Source: Planctomycetota bacterium | GTDB lineage: Bacteria; Planctomycetota; Planctomycetia; Pirellulales; Pirellulaceae | DNA: 64,000 bases | Assembly (NCBI GenBank): GCA_026692865.1 | Contig: JAPLNI010000058.1 | Coordinates: forward strand, 496,938 to 560,937 | Direction: 5' to 3' | Shown here: positions 1 through 10,200 of the stretch, piece by piece | Layout of the letters: every line of letters starts with the position of its first letter | Numbering within the stretch: position 1 is the first letter of the stretch | Notes under the pieces: generated by a model | Told to the model about the DNA's origin: nothing | Database searches by the model: none | The model's input: only the letters and a program-made list of their open reading frames with translations | Program-made: the position numbers and the translations under genes

Positions 1-606
1 GAGAATTGCTGTATCAAAAACAATTGGCGTTTCTCGTTTGCGTTTCGTTCGTTTAACAGTCGGTTGCTGAATCGAAATCTTAGGATCAAACGTCGGTTGC
101 ATCGATACCATGCGCCAAAGATCGTCGATGCCTTGAAAGACAAGCTCATCATGGATCGAGAGAACTATTTGATCAAGTACGCGGTATTGCTTGGCTCGTA
201 CGCGGCGCTTTTTATGGGGAACGCGTGTTTCAATAATGTCCAGAAGTGGTACTTCCAAGGTCATCCGCGGATGGGGGAAGACTTGCGTGAAATGAAGAAG
301 ACTCGCGAAGATATCTAGATGAGAACTGCTTTTAGGGCTGCGGCGTTTCCGAGCAACCTTCAGTGACTTGTCGTCCAGCGTATGAATCCACTTGTTGGCG
401 ACAATCGGTTTCACGACTCGGACCGAGTGATCCTCTAGAAGCTTTGCGACCTTGTTTCGAATTGCCCCCAGCCCAGCATGTTGGACTTCGACTAGTCTTC
501 CGCAATCATCAATGGCATCGATGCGAAAGGTACCTACACGAACTTCGATCTGGGATTCGTCGGCCGCATAATGAGCCTTCAGTGTTCGATGTAAGCTTGT
601 TTCCAT
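1..606 (-). CDS. Conserved hypothetical protein, cut by left window edge
   Basis: From an ATG at 606 the minus strand is open for 202 codons and runs off the left edge, so the C-terminus is missing. The ATG lies 7 nt after the pyrE stop codon (614-616), so the two are very likely co-transcribed; purines around the pyrE stop (TTAGGTAG) may serve as its ribosome site. The N-terminus begins METSLHRTLKAHYA and contains RVGTFRIDAI and LVEVQHAGLGAIRNKV, followed by a basic middle (KKRRVRAK) and a second basic stretch (KRTKRKRE). It resembles an uncharacterised planctomycete family whose start reads as a small alpha/beta domain. I cannot assign a function. Two short plus-strand reading frames here (64-318 and 363-617) are judged to be shadows of this gene. 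Confidence 0.75.
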   Translation of the reverse strand, partial: METSLHRTLKAHYAADESQIEVRVGTFRIDAIDDCGRLVEVQHAGLGAIRNKVAKLLEDHSVRVVKPIVANKWIHTLDDKSLKVARKRRSPKSSSHLDIFASLLHFTQVFPHPRMTLEVPLLDIIETRVPHKKRRVRAKQYRVLDQIVLSIHDELVFQGIDDLWRMVSMQPTFDPKISIQQPTVKRTKRKRETPIVFDTAIL

Positions 607-613
607 TTTCTAC

Positions 614-1180
614 CTAAGATGGCCTTGGAATGCCGAAGTCTTCTATCGTCAGCAACGTCGTAAGTTTTAGTCCGGCGGCGTCGAACGCTGCTCGTCCACC
701 TTCCAAGCGATCAATCACGGCGACGACCCCCAACACTTCAAGTCCGAAATCTTTTGCTGCCTTGACGGCTTGGAGTGCGCTGCCTCCGCTGGTGACGACA
801 TCTTCTATGATGATGGCTTTCATTCCCGCTTGGACTGGTCCTTCTACCAAGCGACCCATGCCATGTTGTTTGGCTTCTTTGCGAACCATGAATCCAAGGG
901 TATTCAAGCCTCTTTGGCCAGCGATGGTGACGACTCCGGCTGTAATGGGATCGGCACCGATAGCCATTCCTCCAACGCAATCTGGGAAGGAATCGGCGTA
1001 CTCGATGCTGATTGAATCGAGCATTCCACAAGCAATTTGATTGATGCCTTGCGGATGTAGAGTCACGTGCCGGCAGTCAAGGTAGTACGAGGCCTTTTTA
1101 CCGCTTGCGAGAGTGAAGTCCCCGAATCGAAGTGCATGTTGCCGAACAATTTCAATCAATATCTGCTTTGAGTAATTCAT
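614..1180 (-). CDS. pyrE: Orotate phosphoribosyltransferase
   Basis: PyrE joins orotate to PRPP to give orotidine 5'-monophosphate in cytosolic pyrimidine synthesis. The 188-residue product has normal length. It carries the PRPP-binding loop AIIIEDVVTSGGSALQAV, in which the acidic pair and TSGGS match the type I phosphoribosyltransferase signature, and an N-terminal FTLASGKKASYYLDCR segment typical of PyrE. The ATG at 1180 has no obvious Shine-Dalgarno sequence. It follows the L,D-transpeptidase gene by 52 nt and precedes the edge-truncated gene by 7 nt, suggesting a three-gene minus-strand operon. Identification is firm. Confidence 0.95.
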   Translation of the reverse strand: MNYSKQILIEIVRQHALRFGDFTLASGKKASYYLDCRHVTLHPQGINQIACGMLDSISIEYADSFPDCVGGMAIGADPITAGVVTIAGQRGLNTLGFMVRKEAKQHGMGRLVEGPVQAGMKAIIIEDVVTSGGSALQAVKAAKDFGLEVLGVVAVIDRLEGGRAAFDAAGLKLTTLLTIEDFGIPRPS

Positions 1181-1232
1181 AGTTGCGGTATTATCCCAAA
1201 GACTTTGCTCTCGGATAGTCCACTATGAAGTC

Positions 1233-2540
1233 CTATCGTTTGATTGTTACTTGCGAACCACGGCTAAGCATTGAGAACACATCGCCAGCATCGAGTGGTG
1301 AGAGGCTGATACAACCAAGCTTCGCGTTCTCTGCACCACCACTTGTGGCTGTACCGTGAATGCTGACGTCCTGACCGAGATCGATCCACCAGCCACCGTA
1401 GGGGTTGCGAGGATCTTGACCATCAATTTGAGTTCCGCCCAAACCGTAATAGTTGCGATTACGTTGTTTATCAAGAACTTGGAAGACTCCTTCTTTAGGT
1501 ACTGGGTCGGCACCTGCAGATATCGGGAATCGACCTGCATAGAGCTCGCCAAGGAAAACTGTCATTTCGTTCTTCTTTATGTCAACTTCAGCACGGAATG
1601 GACCTTGGAATACTTTAAGTTTCGTGCCGGGGGTAATGCTGCTGGTGACTTCTATCGCGTTGATCCTTGCGAGGAGTTCGGTCGGAATTTCGAAGCGTTT
1701 TGCAACCATCTCAATGGTTTCACCAGGTCCAAGGACGTAGGGCGTGTCAAGCAGGTGGCGACGAGAATAGATTGTCTCACCGGCAAGCGAATCAAGAAGA
1801 TCAATTAAGTCGCGGGTTTGTGCTTCGCTCAATTCAGGCGAGCCGTAAAAGACACTCAAAGTTGCGAGAGCTTCTTTAATTTCGCTACGGTTGATCTGCT
1901 CCAAGGCAGTTTGCTTTGCTGTCTCATAGGACCGACCGGTGAGTGTTGATTTGCTTGGCTGTGCAATTTCAGATGGAGTTGTATTCGCGGGAGTATCGCT
2001 ACCGATGGATGGTAGTGTGCTTTCGGCAAACTGATTGTCATTGGCAACCGTTTTTACAGGCATTGCAAAAGTTGGAGGAGAATTGAGTTCGACGGGAGGT
2101 TTCGCTGGGTTGCTTGTTGTGTTGAGCCCGAACGGTGCCGCGCTGTCGGTTGTCTTGGGTGCTTGAGGAGGAGTAACTTCAAGTGGCTTGATGCTTGGCA
2201 AGGTTGTTAGTTGAGGGGGTGCAAGCGATCCACTACTTGAAGTGGAATTGGTGCTGATAGGTGCTCCAAAAGTTGGAGAAGGTCCTGGGAACGATGGAGC
2301 AGCGGATGGCTTAAGACCAGCGTTCCCGGAGAAGCCGCTTGAGAAAGAATCAGAATTCGCCGAAGCCGAGAATGGAGACGATCCCGGTGCCGAGACATCG
2401 ACGTCTAGGTTCGCCTCGCTATCAAGCATCGCTTGAAGCTCAGGTGGAAGGTCTGTGGTGCCACCGTTTATTGCGATGTACGCACCGTAGAGCACGACTA
2501 ATAACAAGACAACAACAACAGCTGTTTTTATGGTTTGCAC
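1233..2540 (-). CDS. LysM / L,D-transpeptidase (YkuD) protein
   Basis: Probable cell-wall enzyme that forms or edits peptidoglycan cross-links using a catalytic cysteine. I place the start at GTG 2540, because AAGGAGG lies 6 nt upstream (2547-2553); an upstream ATG at 2594 has no such site. The 435-residue product has an N-terminal membrane anchor (TAVVVVLLLVVLYGAYIAI), a long Pro/Ser/Thr-rich linker, a LysM-like module around VLGPGETIEMVAKRFEIP and a C-terminal YkuD domain. The catalytic signature is present: His in SIHGTA (about residue 395) and Cys in KLGCISLS (about 410). Some planctomycetes have been thought to lack peptidoglycan, so this gene is relevant evidence for a wall. The YkuD call is firm; the exact substrate is unknown. 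Confidence 0.9.
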   Translation of the reverse strand: MQTIKTAVVVVLLLVVLYGAYIAINGGTTDLPPELQAMLDSEANLDVDVSAPGSSPFSASANSDSFSSGFSGNAGLKPSAAPSFPGPSPTFGAPISTNSTSSSGSLAPPQLTTLPSIKPLEVTPPQAPKTTDSAAPFGLNTTSNPAKPPVELNSPPTFAMPVKTVANDNQFAESTLPSIGSDTPANTTPSEIAQPSKSTLTGRSYETAKQTALEQINRSEIKEALATLSVFYGSPELSEAQTRDLIDLLDSLAGETIYSRRHLLDTPYVLGPGETIEMVAKRFEIPTELLARINAIEVTSSITPGTKLKVFQGPFRAEVDIKKNEMTVFLGELYAGRFPISAGADPVPKEGVFQVLDKQRNRNYYGLGGTQIDGQDPRNPYGGWWIDLGQDVSIHGTATSGGAENAKLGCISLSPLDAGDVFSMLSRGSQVTIKR

Positions 2541-2814
2541 TGTGGTCCTCCTTGACCATTTGCTACCCAGAATCGGAATTGGCCCCCCATCCATTGAAGA
2601 CCCAGTGTTTTTCTCTTCCGATCAATTCAACTGGTATAGAGAATATTCGTAGCGAATGCCATATCAGTTTTTATCTTGAATCGTGTGGGTTTCGATTGGT
2701 GGCAAAGTATTCTTTATCTTTGTTTTTTGGTGTTGGAGTTTGGTTCAAAAATTCGTACAAATCAATCTCTAGCTGGCACTCGAAATCAGACACTGGACGT
2801 CGAAACGGACTATC

Positions 2815-5800
2815 ATGCTCAAGGCATTGGAGCTTGCAGGCTTTAAGAGTTTTGCAGACAAAACACGATTCGATTTTCCCGATGGAATTACCGTGGTCGT
2901 AGGACCTAACGGCTCTGGGAAGTCAAACATCGTAGATGCGATTAAATGGGTCCTTGGAACCCAGAGTGCCAAAAGCCTTCGCGGCGATGACATGGCTGAT
3001 GTGATATTCAAAGGCTCTGCAGCAGGCGGTAGAAAGCCATCAAATTCTGCAGAGGCAACGCTGATTCTCGACAACTCGCAGCGGAAGCTAGAAGTTGACT
3101 CCGACGAGATCCATGTCACACGGCGGGTTTATCGTAGCGGCGAAAGTGAATACCTGATCAACCGGCAGCCATGTCGCTTGAAAGATGTCAAGGACTTGTT
3201 TCGCGGTTCGGGGGTTGGTGTCGATGCATATAGTTTGATCGAGCAAGGAAAAGTCGATCGCATGTTGCAGGCTTCCCCTAAGGATCGTCGCGCGATCTTC
3301 GAAGAAGCCGCAGGCATATCGCGGTTCAAAGCCAAAAAAGTTGAAACTGAACGCCGGCTCTCTCGAGTAGACCAGAACCTCGTTCGTCTGAAGGACATCG
3401 TAGACGAAGTGCATGGTCGGCTTACGAATCTCAAGAGTCAAGCAACGAAAGCGGCTCAGTATCGCGAGATGACTCAACGAATGTCAAAGCTCCGGTATCG
3501 CGAAGGTATTGCACAGCACCAGGCACTAATTGCTCAGTCGACGAAACTTCAAAGTGACGCTAACGCACTAAAGGAATCGCTTCCGTCACTGGAGGACCAA
3601 GCTAGGGCTTCCAAGAACGATCTTGAGCAGCAAGATCGAAAGATTGCGACTGCACAGAAAACACTTGAACAACAGCAAGAGGCCTATCAAGTCCAGCGAG
3701 AACGTATTGCGAGCCTTGAAAGCTCACGCTCTTCGTTTCAAACACGAATTGTTGAATTGACCGCCGAGAAGGGGCTGGCAATTAGTCGACTAGAGTCGCT
3801 TGAGCAACGTGTTGATTTAACGACAGAACAAATCGTAGAACGCCGCGAGGAAGTCAAGCTTCTCAACGCAACACGACTCGATCAAGAGCAACGAGTTGGC
3901 GAACTAGATCACAATCGTGGTGTCGTTGATGAACAATTTCACGATTATTCCTCGCAAGCGGATTTGTTACGCACGAATCTCGTTCATTTGTCAAAGAATA
4001 TCCAGCAGCATCAGTCTCAAATAGCAATCGAAAATGGGAAGCTCGAGCAATTCGAGCAATCAATTTCTGAGTATCAGTCGCAAATCGATTCCATTGAAAT
4101 ATCCATTGAACAGCAGGTGGAGCTTTTAGAGCAAAGCAAGGCTAAGCTAGTTGGTTGCCAGCAATTAGCGGTTGATGCCGAAGAAAGTTATGTGGCAACG
4201 CAGCACGAACTGGAGTTCATTCAGAAGCAACTCGCAGCGGTCCAAGAAAAATCTATTAGTGATCAGGGACGCCTGCACGGAACTCATGAGCGACTGCTTC
4301 TCCTGCAACAACTCGACGAGCAGCAAGAAGGAGTTGGACGAGGTGCAAAAAGATTATTGGAATTGGCAAAAGAGCAACCACATGCACCTTGGAATTCGGT
4401 TCACGGACTTGTAGCAGATTTAATTGAAATCGACGTACATTTGGCACCGTTGATTGACGTAGCCCTTGGGCAGAAAGCGGAAACTGTCGTTTTAACTGAT
4501 GGAACAATAGTTGAATTGGTCCGCGACGGCGCAGTGCAACTAGGCGGTCGCATTTCGATGCTTAGGATGGACCGATTACCAAGTCGTCGTGGTGGAGATC
4601 GAATTCAATTAGACGGTTTGCGAGGAGTGCTCGGACGAGCGGATCGCCTCGTTCACACCAAGCCTGAGTATGCTCTGCTTCTCCAGTTCTTACTAGGTAA
4701 CACTTGGCTTGTTGATACCTTAGCAACGGCCATTGATCTTAGCCATCTCCGAGGTGCCGGGCTTAGCTTTGTCACAGCTGAATGTGAAAAAATCGATGCG
4801 GATGGAACGGTTTCGATTGGATCACTTCAGACGGCACTTGGGTTAGTTTCACGACGCAGCGAGATGACGTCCGCACGCGAACAAATTGTTGAACTGGAGC
4901 AATCGATAGTCGAAAACGCAAATAGTCTCGCCGCTGTGCAGCTGTCTATCGCATCGCAGCAAGCAGTTCTTCGCCAACGCAACGAACTTACTCGCGACGC
5001 AAACCAGCAACTATCGAACGCTACGGCAAAGATTGCATCGGAGACAGCAACCATGGATTTGTTGTTGCTTCAACGCGTCGGTCTGAAAGAGTCGCTTACG
5101 ACTACTCTGGAAAAAAAGGTTTTAAGTCAGAATGCAGTCGCAGAGGCAACGGAATTCCTGAATCGATGTGATAAGGAGGTTCTTGAGCTTGAGACTAGGC
5201 TGCTCGATATTGAATCCGTATTGAAATCTCTAGAAAGTCAGCGTAGCGAACTGCAAGAAGTGATCACGAACGAAAGAATCCAGTTGGCGAAGCTGGATCA
5301 AAGATTAGAAGGGTTATGCGCGACACTGGATCAGCTGAATCGCGACGCCTCTGAACGCCAGGAGTTGGTATCGCAAACTGTTGAATCAATTGCGATTACC
5401 GACGCTCGGCTTATTGCGACGATCGATCAATCCGCTCAGGCCGACACGGAACTTGGGTCGCTCGTATCGCAGTCGAAGACGACTCATCAGCAGCTCGCCG
5501 CAGACCAAGCCGTACTGGAATCATTTCGCGTTGAGCGAATGTTGTGTGTTAAGCAACTTGAGCAGTGTCAACGTCAAGTGGATAAGTCGCTCGAAAGACA
5601 AGAGTCGCTGTCACAGGAGATTTCTCGCTGCGGCGATGCGATTGATCAACTCTTCGCGCATTACTTGAAGGACTACGAGATTGATATCTCAAAAGCTGAT
5701 GCGGTTGACTCAGATGACGAACCAATGGATCTTGAAAGTTTGGATTCGGAGTTAAATCAGCTTCGCGCGAGTATTGCCTCGGTCGGTGCGGTGAACATGG

Positions 5801-6435
5801 AAGCGTTGGCTGAGCTCGATTCTTTACAAGCTCGATACGATGTTCTTCATGAACACTATACGGATTTGGTGACGAGCAAAGAAAACTTGCGAAAGATAAT
5901 CGAAAGGATAGACAACGATTCAAAGAAGCTATTCACGGAAACACTCGACGCGATCCGCACCAACTTTCAAACGCTTTATCGCCGTTCGTTCGGAGGCGGA
6001 TCGGCGGATTTGGTTCTCGAGGCGGGCGACGATGTGATGGAGGCAGGTGTCGAGATTGTCGCAACGCCACCCGGGAAAACAGCACTCTCCAATTCGCTTC
6101 TTAGCGGCGGGGAAAAGGCACTCACTGCGGTCGCTTTGATCATGGCCATCTTCCAATTCAAACCAAGTCCATTCTGTATTCTCGACGAAGTGGATGCCCC
6201 ATTCGATGAAGCAAACATCGGCCGGTTCGTTGCGGTTTTGACTGACTTTTTACACATGACAAAGTTCGTAGTCGTCTCTCACAGCAAAAAGACGATGACT
6301 GCTGCCAACACAATCTACGGTGTTACGATGCAGGAGAGCGGTGTATCCCGACAAGTAGCGGTACGATTTGAAGAAATCGAAAACGAAAGCTTCGACGACT
6401 CCAATGGAGATTATCAAAGCCGCAAGGCCGCTTAA
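2815..6435 (+). CDS. smc: Chromosome segregation protein SMC
   Basis: SMC ATPase that compacts and segregates the chromosome as a dimer. The 1206-residue length is typical. The N-terminal Walker A is GPNGSGKSN (residues 30-38). A coiled coil follows, then a hinge-like globular region (about 510-680, with WNSVHGLVADLIEI), a second coiled coil rich in Glu/Gln/Leu, and a C-terminal ATPase lobe with the LSGGEK signature (1096-1101) and Walker B ILDEVDAPFDEAN (D1124, E1125). It starts at ATG 2815, about 270 bp from the divergent transpeptidase start, so a promoter should lie between. The partner genes scpA and scpB are not adjacent. The reading frame is intact. Confidence 0.97.
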   Translation: MLKALELAGFKSFADKTRFDFPDGITVVVGPNGSGKSNIVDAIKWVLGTQSAKSLRGDDMADVIFKGSAAGGRKPSNSAEATLILDNSQRKLEVDSDEIHVTRRVYRSGESEYLINRQPCRLKDVKDLFRGSGVGVDAYSLIEQGKVDRMLQASPKDRRAIFEEAAGISRFKAKKVETERRLSRVDQNLVRLKDIVDEVHGRLTNLKSQATKAAQYREMTQRMSKLRYREGIAQHQALIAQSTKLQSDANALKESLPSLEDQARASKNDLEQQDRKIATAQKTLEQQQEAYQVQRERIASLESSRSSFQTRIVELTAEKGLAISRLESLEQRVDLTTEQIVERREEVKLLNATRLDQEQRVGELDHNRGVVDEQFHDYSSQADLLRTNLVHLSKNIQQHQSQIAIENGKLEQFEQSISEYQSQIDSIEISIEQQVELLEQSKAKLVGCQQLAVDAEESYVATQHELEFIQKQLAAVQEKSISDQGRLHGTHERLLLLQQLDEQQEGVGRGAKRLLELAKEQPHAPWNSVHGLVADLIEIDVHLAPLIDVALGQKAETVVLTDGTIVELVRDGAVQLGGRISMLRMDRLPSRRGGDRIQLDGLRGVLGRADRLVHTKPEYALLLQFLLGNTWLVDTLATAIDLSHLRGAGLSFVTAECEKIDADGTVSIGSLQTALGLVSRRSEMTSAREQIVELEQSIVENANSLAAVQLSIASQQAVLRQRNELTRDANQQLSNATAKIASETATMDLLLLQRVGLKESLTTTLEKKVLSQNAVAEATEFLNRCDKEVLELETRLLDIESVLKSLESQRSELQEVITNERIQLAKLDQRLEGLCATLDQLNRDASERQELVSQTVESIAITDARLIATIDQSAQADTELGSLVSQSKTTHQQLAADQAVLESFRVERMLCVKQLEQCQRQVDKSLERQESLSQEISRCGDAIDQLFAHYLKDYEIDISKADAVDSDDEPMDLESLDSELNQLRASIASVGAVNMEALAELDSLQARYDVLHEHYTDLVTSKENLRKIIERIDNDSKKLFTETLDAIRTNFQTLYRRSFGGGSADLVLEAGDDVMEAGVEIVATPPGKTALSNSLLSGGEKALTAVALIMAIFQFKPSPFCILDEVDAPFDEANIGRFVAVLTDFLHMTKFVVVSHSKKTMTAANTIYGVTMQESGVSRQVAVRFEEIENESFDDSNGDYQSRKAA

Positions 6436-6460
6436 CTACGAATTTGAAACACCAGCAAAA

Positions 6461-6498
6461 AAAGACGGGCTATGATTTCTCAACCATAGCCCGTCTTT
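6461..6498. terminator. Bidirectional intrinsic terminator
   Basis: A perfect 14-bp stem (AAAGACGGGCTATG at 6461-6474 and its complement at 6485-6498) surrounds a 10-nt loop. It lies between the convergent smc and PEP-CTERM genes. On the minus strand the stem is followed by an unbroken T run, a strong rho-independent signal for the PEP-CTERM gene; on the plus strand the T run is short. Confidence 0.85.
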
Positions 6499-6527
6499 AG
6501 GAAATCCTAATCGCTCATCGGCGTGGA

Positions 6528-7160
6528 CTAAACAGTAGCTACCTTTTTGCTGCTTCGAAATCGGCGAGCTGCAACTCCCGATAGTCCAACAACTGCTAGC
6601 AACGCGAATGTGCTTGGCTCAGGAACAGCGGCAACCACTGTGAAGGTGCCGGAAGTAATTGGTAAACCAATTTCATTGCCACCACCATCTTGGATTCCAA
6701 GTGCACTTCCTGTTAGCGTATAAACTCCAGGAGCTAGGTTGGTACTAACTGGCAAAAATGCCAAAGTGTTAGGAGTATTAACCGAAAAGCTAGTCTCGGT
6801 TAACGCAAGGATCGACAGGTTAGCAGTCGAACCATTCGATCTGTAGAAGGTGGAATTTGGATCATTGAAAAATCCGCCAGTTCCTGCTTGGCCTGGCGCA
6901 TTGAACAGAGTGCCGTTCGATTCAGCCGGGGTGAAAACGCGAAGGCTGTTAGCAGGTGAACCCGCAACAGAGAAATCAACCAAATAAGCCCCAACAAATT
7001 GTGGACCCGAGTTCGAGCTGACCGTAATCGGAACATTAAAGAACCCGCCAGACGAGCCTTGTTCGACCGATGTCGATCCGATGACGGTCACCAAAGCTGC
7101 ATAACTTTGCGAGCTGGCTGCTACCACAAGCATCATGGCAGCAAGAATTACTTTTTTCAT
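6528..7160 (-). CDS. PEP-CTERM sorting domain exported protein
   Basis: Exported protein of unknown role that should be processed by an exosortase. I start it at ATG 7160, which has GGAGAAG 7 nt upstream; a TTG two codons earlier lacks that spacing. The 210-residue product has a signal peptide (MKKVILAAMMLVVAASSQSYA), a beta-rich middle and the tripartite C-terminus: VPEPS, a hydrophobic helix (TFALLAVVGLSGVAA) and a basic tail (RRFRSSKK). The middle (SVEQGSSGGFFNVPITVSS) resembles cohesin-like or adhesive folds of planctomycete surface proteins, but this is weak. It lies directly downstream of the giant LEPR-XLL gene on the same strand. The exosortase gene is not in the window. Confidence 0.9.
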   Translation of the reverse strand: MKKVILAAMMLVVAASSQSYAALVTVIGSTSVEQGSSGGFFNVPITVSSNSGPQFVGAYLVDFSVAGSPANSLRVFTPAESNGTLFNAPGQAGTGGFFNDPNSTFYRSNGSTANLSILALTETSFSVNTPNTLAFLPVSTNLAPGVYTLTGSALGIQDGGGNEIGLPITSGTFTVVAAVPEPSTFALLAVVGLSGVAARRFRSSKKVATV

Positions 7161-7194
7161 AAACAAACTTCTCCAATAACTAGAAACTTATATT

Positions 7195-7220
7195 GTCCAT
7201 CCAGAACGCTCTGGATGGAC
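7195..7220. terminator. Hairpin after the giant surface-protein gene
   Basis: A perfect 11-bp inverted repeat (GTCCATCCAGA at 7195-7205, complement at 7210-7220, 4-nt loop) lies between the stop of the 7247-12991 gene and the start of the PEP-CTERM gene. There is no T run, so it may act as an attenuator or mRNA 3' stabiliser rather than a full terminator. Confidence 0.5.
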
Positions 7221-7246
7221 CTTCCATACAAACAGCTCGAAACTCA

Positions 7247-10200
7247 TTAGAATTGCGAGAAGAAATCATCAGTTGCGTCGATCAGCGTCTTTTTGACAAC
7301 GCCTTGCGATAGAATCGCTGGTGTTCCCAATGATGCGGATCTGGCTAGTTGCAAGCTAGCGGGTGCGTTGAAAAATCGAAGGCTATTTACGTTAGTACCA
7401 CCACGCGTCGCATTCGTGTCCAAAACGTTTACCGCTCCAGAGCGATCTACGTCAAAGACATTGCTAACGATCCCGCTATTCTGTCCATTTTGACCGCGAA
7501 CTTGATTCGTGTCCAGAATGTTGGTTCCAACTTGTACGGTTGCGTTAGTTGAATTCACGTCGAATCGTGCGTTGCCAAAGTAGAAGACGTCATTCGCAGT
7601 CAAACCAGTGGTTAGCGGATTTGCCAGGACAGTTACTCGAAGCCAAGCGTTTTCAATTGCTCGGTCCGGGAATGTTAGTTTAACTCGAGCCGAACCACCT
7701 TGGCCACCCGTGGCAAACGTCGAAACGGTTACTGTGGGGGTGATGGTCACAAAGTTGGGTGTTGCATCTGGGAAGGTACTCCATGTTGCAAACTGGAAGC
7801 TGCTCGCGTCGATTGCTGCTAAGTTCGCTGGGTTGGTAATGTCGATAACCAAACCGTTGATTCCACGAGAGTAGTTCGTGAAGTTGGCTACCCCTGCGGT
7901 TCCGCCAGGCAATAGAGCCGACTTGGTCGGATCGATTGCAAGGACAGGATTTACAAGCGGATCAGTTGCATTAGCGCCGTTGGTTCCGAAGACTGCTCCA
8001 GCGTTGTTGTAGAACACATTTCGACCAACAACCGAAGCTGCCGTGGCGGCTGGCTGAACAGTGAGAGTGAAGAAGACTTCCGAGAAAGCACCGCTTCCAT
8101 CTGTTACGCGAATTACGATGATAGATGTGCCGGACTGGCCGCTTGCAGGAGTCACTACCAGCGTTCGGTTTCCACCGGTCCCGCCGAAGGTCACGTTCGC
8201 TACAGGAACCAACGCTGTATTCGAGGACGATGTCACCGAAAGTACGAGATCGTTGAGAGCCGTCTCTGCGTCGAAGACCGTTACCGGAATCGCTGCCGTT
8301 GGAGTTTGGAACGCAGTCGTTTGATCGCCGATATTGGAAATCGTTGGTGCTGTTAAAGGCAACGCACCTGGTGAACCGCGGTCTGTTACTGCGTAGACAG
8401 CTGCGGAAACTGGGTTTCCTAAGGCATCTACACCAGTTACTACGGGAACTGGGTTGATCGCCCCAGCTACGCCGACTACTGAAGCAGCCCAGCTAGCACC
8501 AATATTGTTGTCCGATGCGACACTCGTTAAGTAAATGCTACTAGCAAATGCAGCACCCGCTACGGTAGAAAATACGTTCGCTGGCCAAGGAGCGATGTCG
8601 TCATAGTTGACTGTATCGATCGTTGCGTTGCTTGAATCACGAAGCAAAATGTTTTCGTTGATTGGAGCCACTGCTGCAGGGGTGTTAGCTAGATCGCCCC
8701 AGAATACACCAACCACTATCGCATTGGCTGGAACGTTCCATGCATTTCGGAACTGGGTAACCGTCGCTCCACCAGCCGGACCATTGTAGAAGACACCAAC
8801 TTGTCCTGGAGCCAAAGTCGTTCCATTAGGAATCTTACCCCAATTGGTAACGTCTTCGTCATCGAATGACCAACCACTCAAATCAGCGGTGGCTGTTCCT
8901 CGGTTGACAACTTCGATCCACTCTCGCTTGGTTGCATTAGTGTTTGTAGTGCCATTTACTGGAGCTCCGCCAGCCGGCGCGTACATGATCTCGGTAATGA
9001 CCACGTCAGCTATCTCGTCATCAGCGACAGAGACAACCGCAGAAGTGCTGTTGAAGCCAGCAGTGGCGGCAGAAATCGTTACATTTCTAATACCATGTGC
9101 TACTGCATTGTTGACGGCAGTTACATTGAATGTTGCCGACGCTTGTCCGTCGAGAATTGTCACGGTTTGAGGAACGGTCGCGATGGAAGTATCGCCACTC
9201 GCCAAATTCACGACCAAGTCACCGGTCGTTCCCAAATTTCGAGTAACTGTTACTACCGCAGTTCCGCCATTCTCAGCAATAGGTGTAGGAGCAACAGAGA
9301 GACTTACAGGAACGTCTGCTGTTGTGAAGTTCCAAACGGTGGCTTCCGTGTTAGCAATACCTGGATAGGCAAGGCCGCTCGTATCACCGATAACGTTGAT
9401 GTTATCGATCGCCCACCACCAATCGTTCGCACCTTGGACATTCCATCGGAATTGCATAATTCCAGAAGAAGGTTGAGAAGGTAAAGCGATCGTTCGGCGT
9501 TCGTTAATGTTACTTGCGTTCGTTGCGTTTGACGTGTTGCTTGGATCCAAGGTCAAAAGATTTTCCCAAGTCGCACCACCGTCATAAGTGACATCTAGTT
9601 TACCAATTTGGCTATCCTCAGGACGGAAGCTAGAATCGAACGAGAGAACAGCAGTACCTGCTGCGACGCCCGTAAGATTAATTGGGCTCGTTAGGATAGA
9701 ACCATTAAAGCCATTGTTGAACGTGACCGTATCATCCCACTCGTCAACATCGCCAACTGCGATTGTTCCTTGTCCACGGGTAAAGAGTGCACGGTTCTGA
9801 CCGCCCTGGGTACTCCAGAACGACTTTTCAGCAAACGTCCAACCATTCCACTCAGGAACACCACCAGCTGGCAACAAGGTGTTGTCTACTTGGAAGCCTG
9901 ATGGAGGGGTAATTGTAAAATCCTTTCCATTCGGCGTGAGCCCAACGGTTTCGAAAACGGCTGGCCCGAGGGGTAGCAGTTCGAAGTCTTGTGTTAACAG
10001 CGATCCACCGATCTGGGTTGCCGCTACTGTGTTAAGGATCGCACCTCGTTCGAACGAAACGTAATAATCGGTCAATCCACGTAGATCAGCGGATGGATTG
10101 ATCGTAACGGTGCTGCCCGAAATCGTAACCGCTGGCGACTGAATGTCGATGCTTTGAGCAGCCTTACCATCAGATGTTCGGATGATGTGAACGAATCCGT

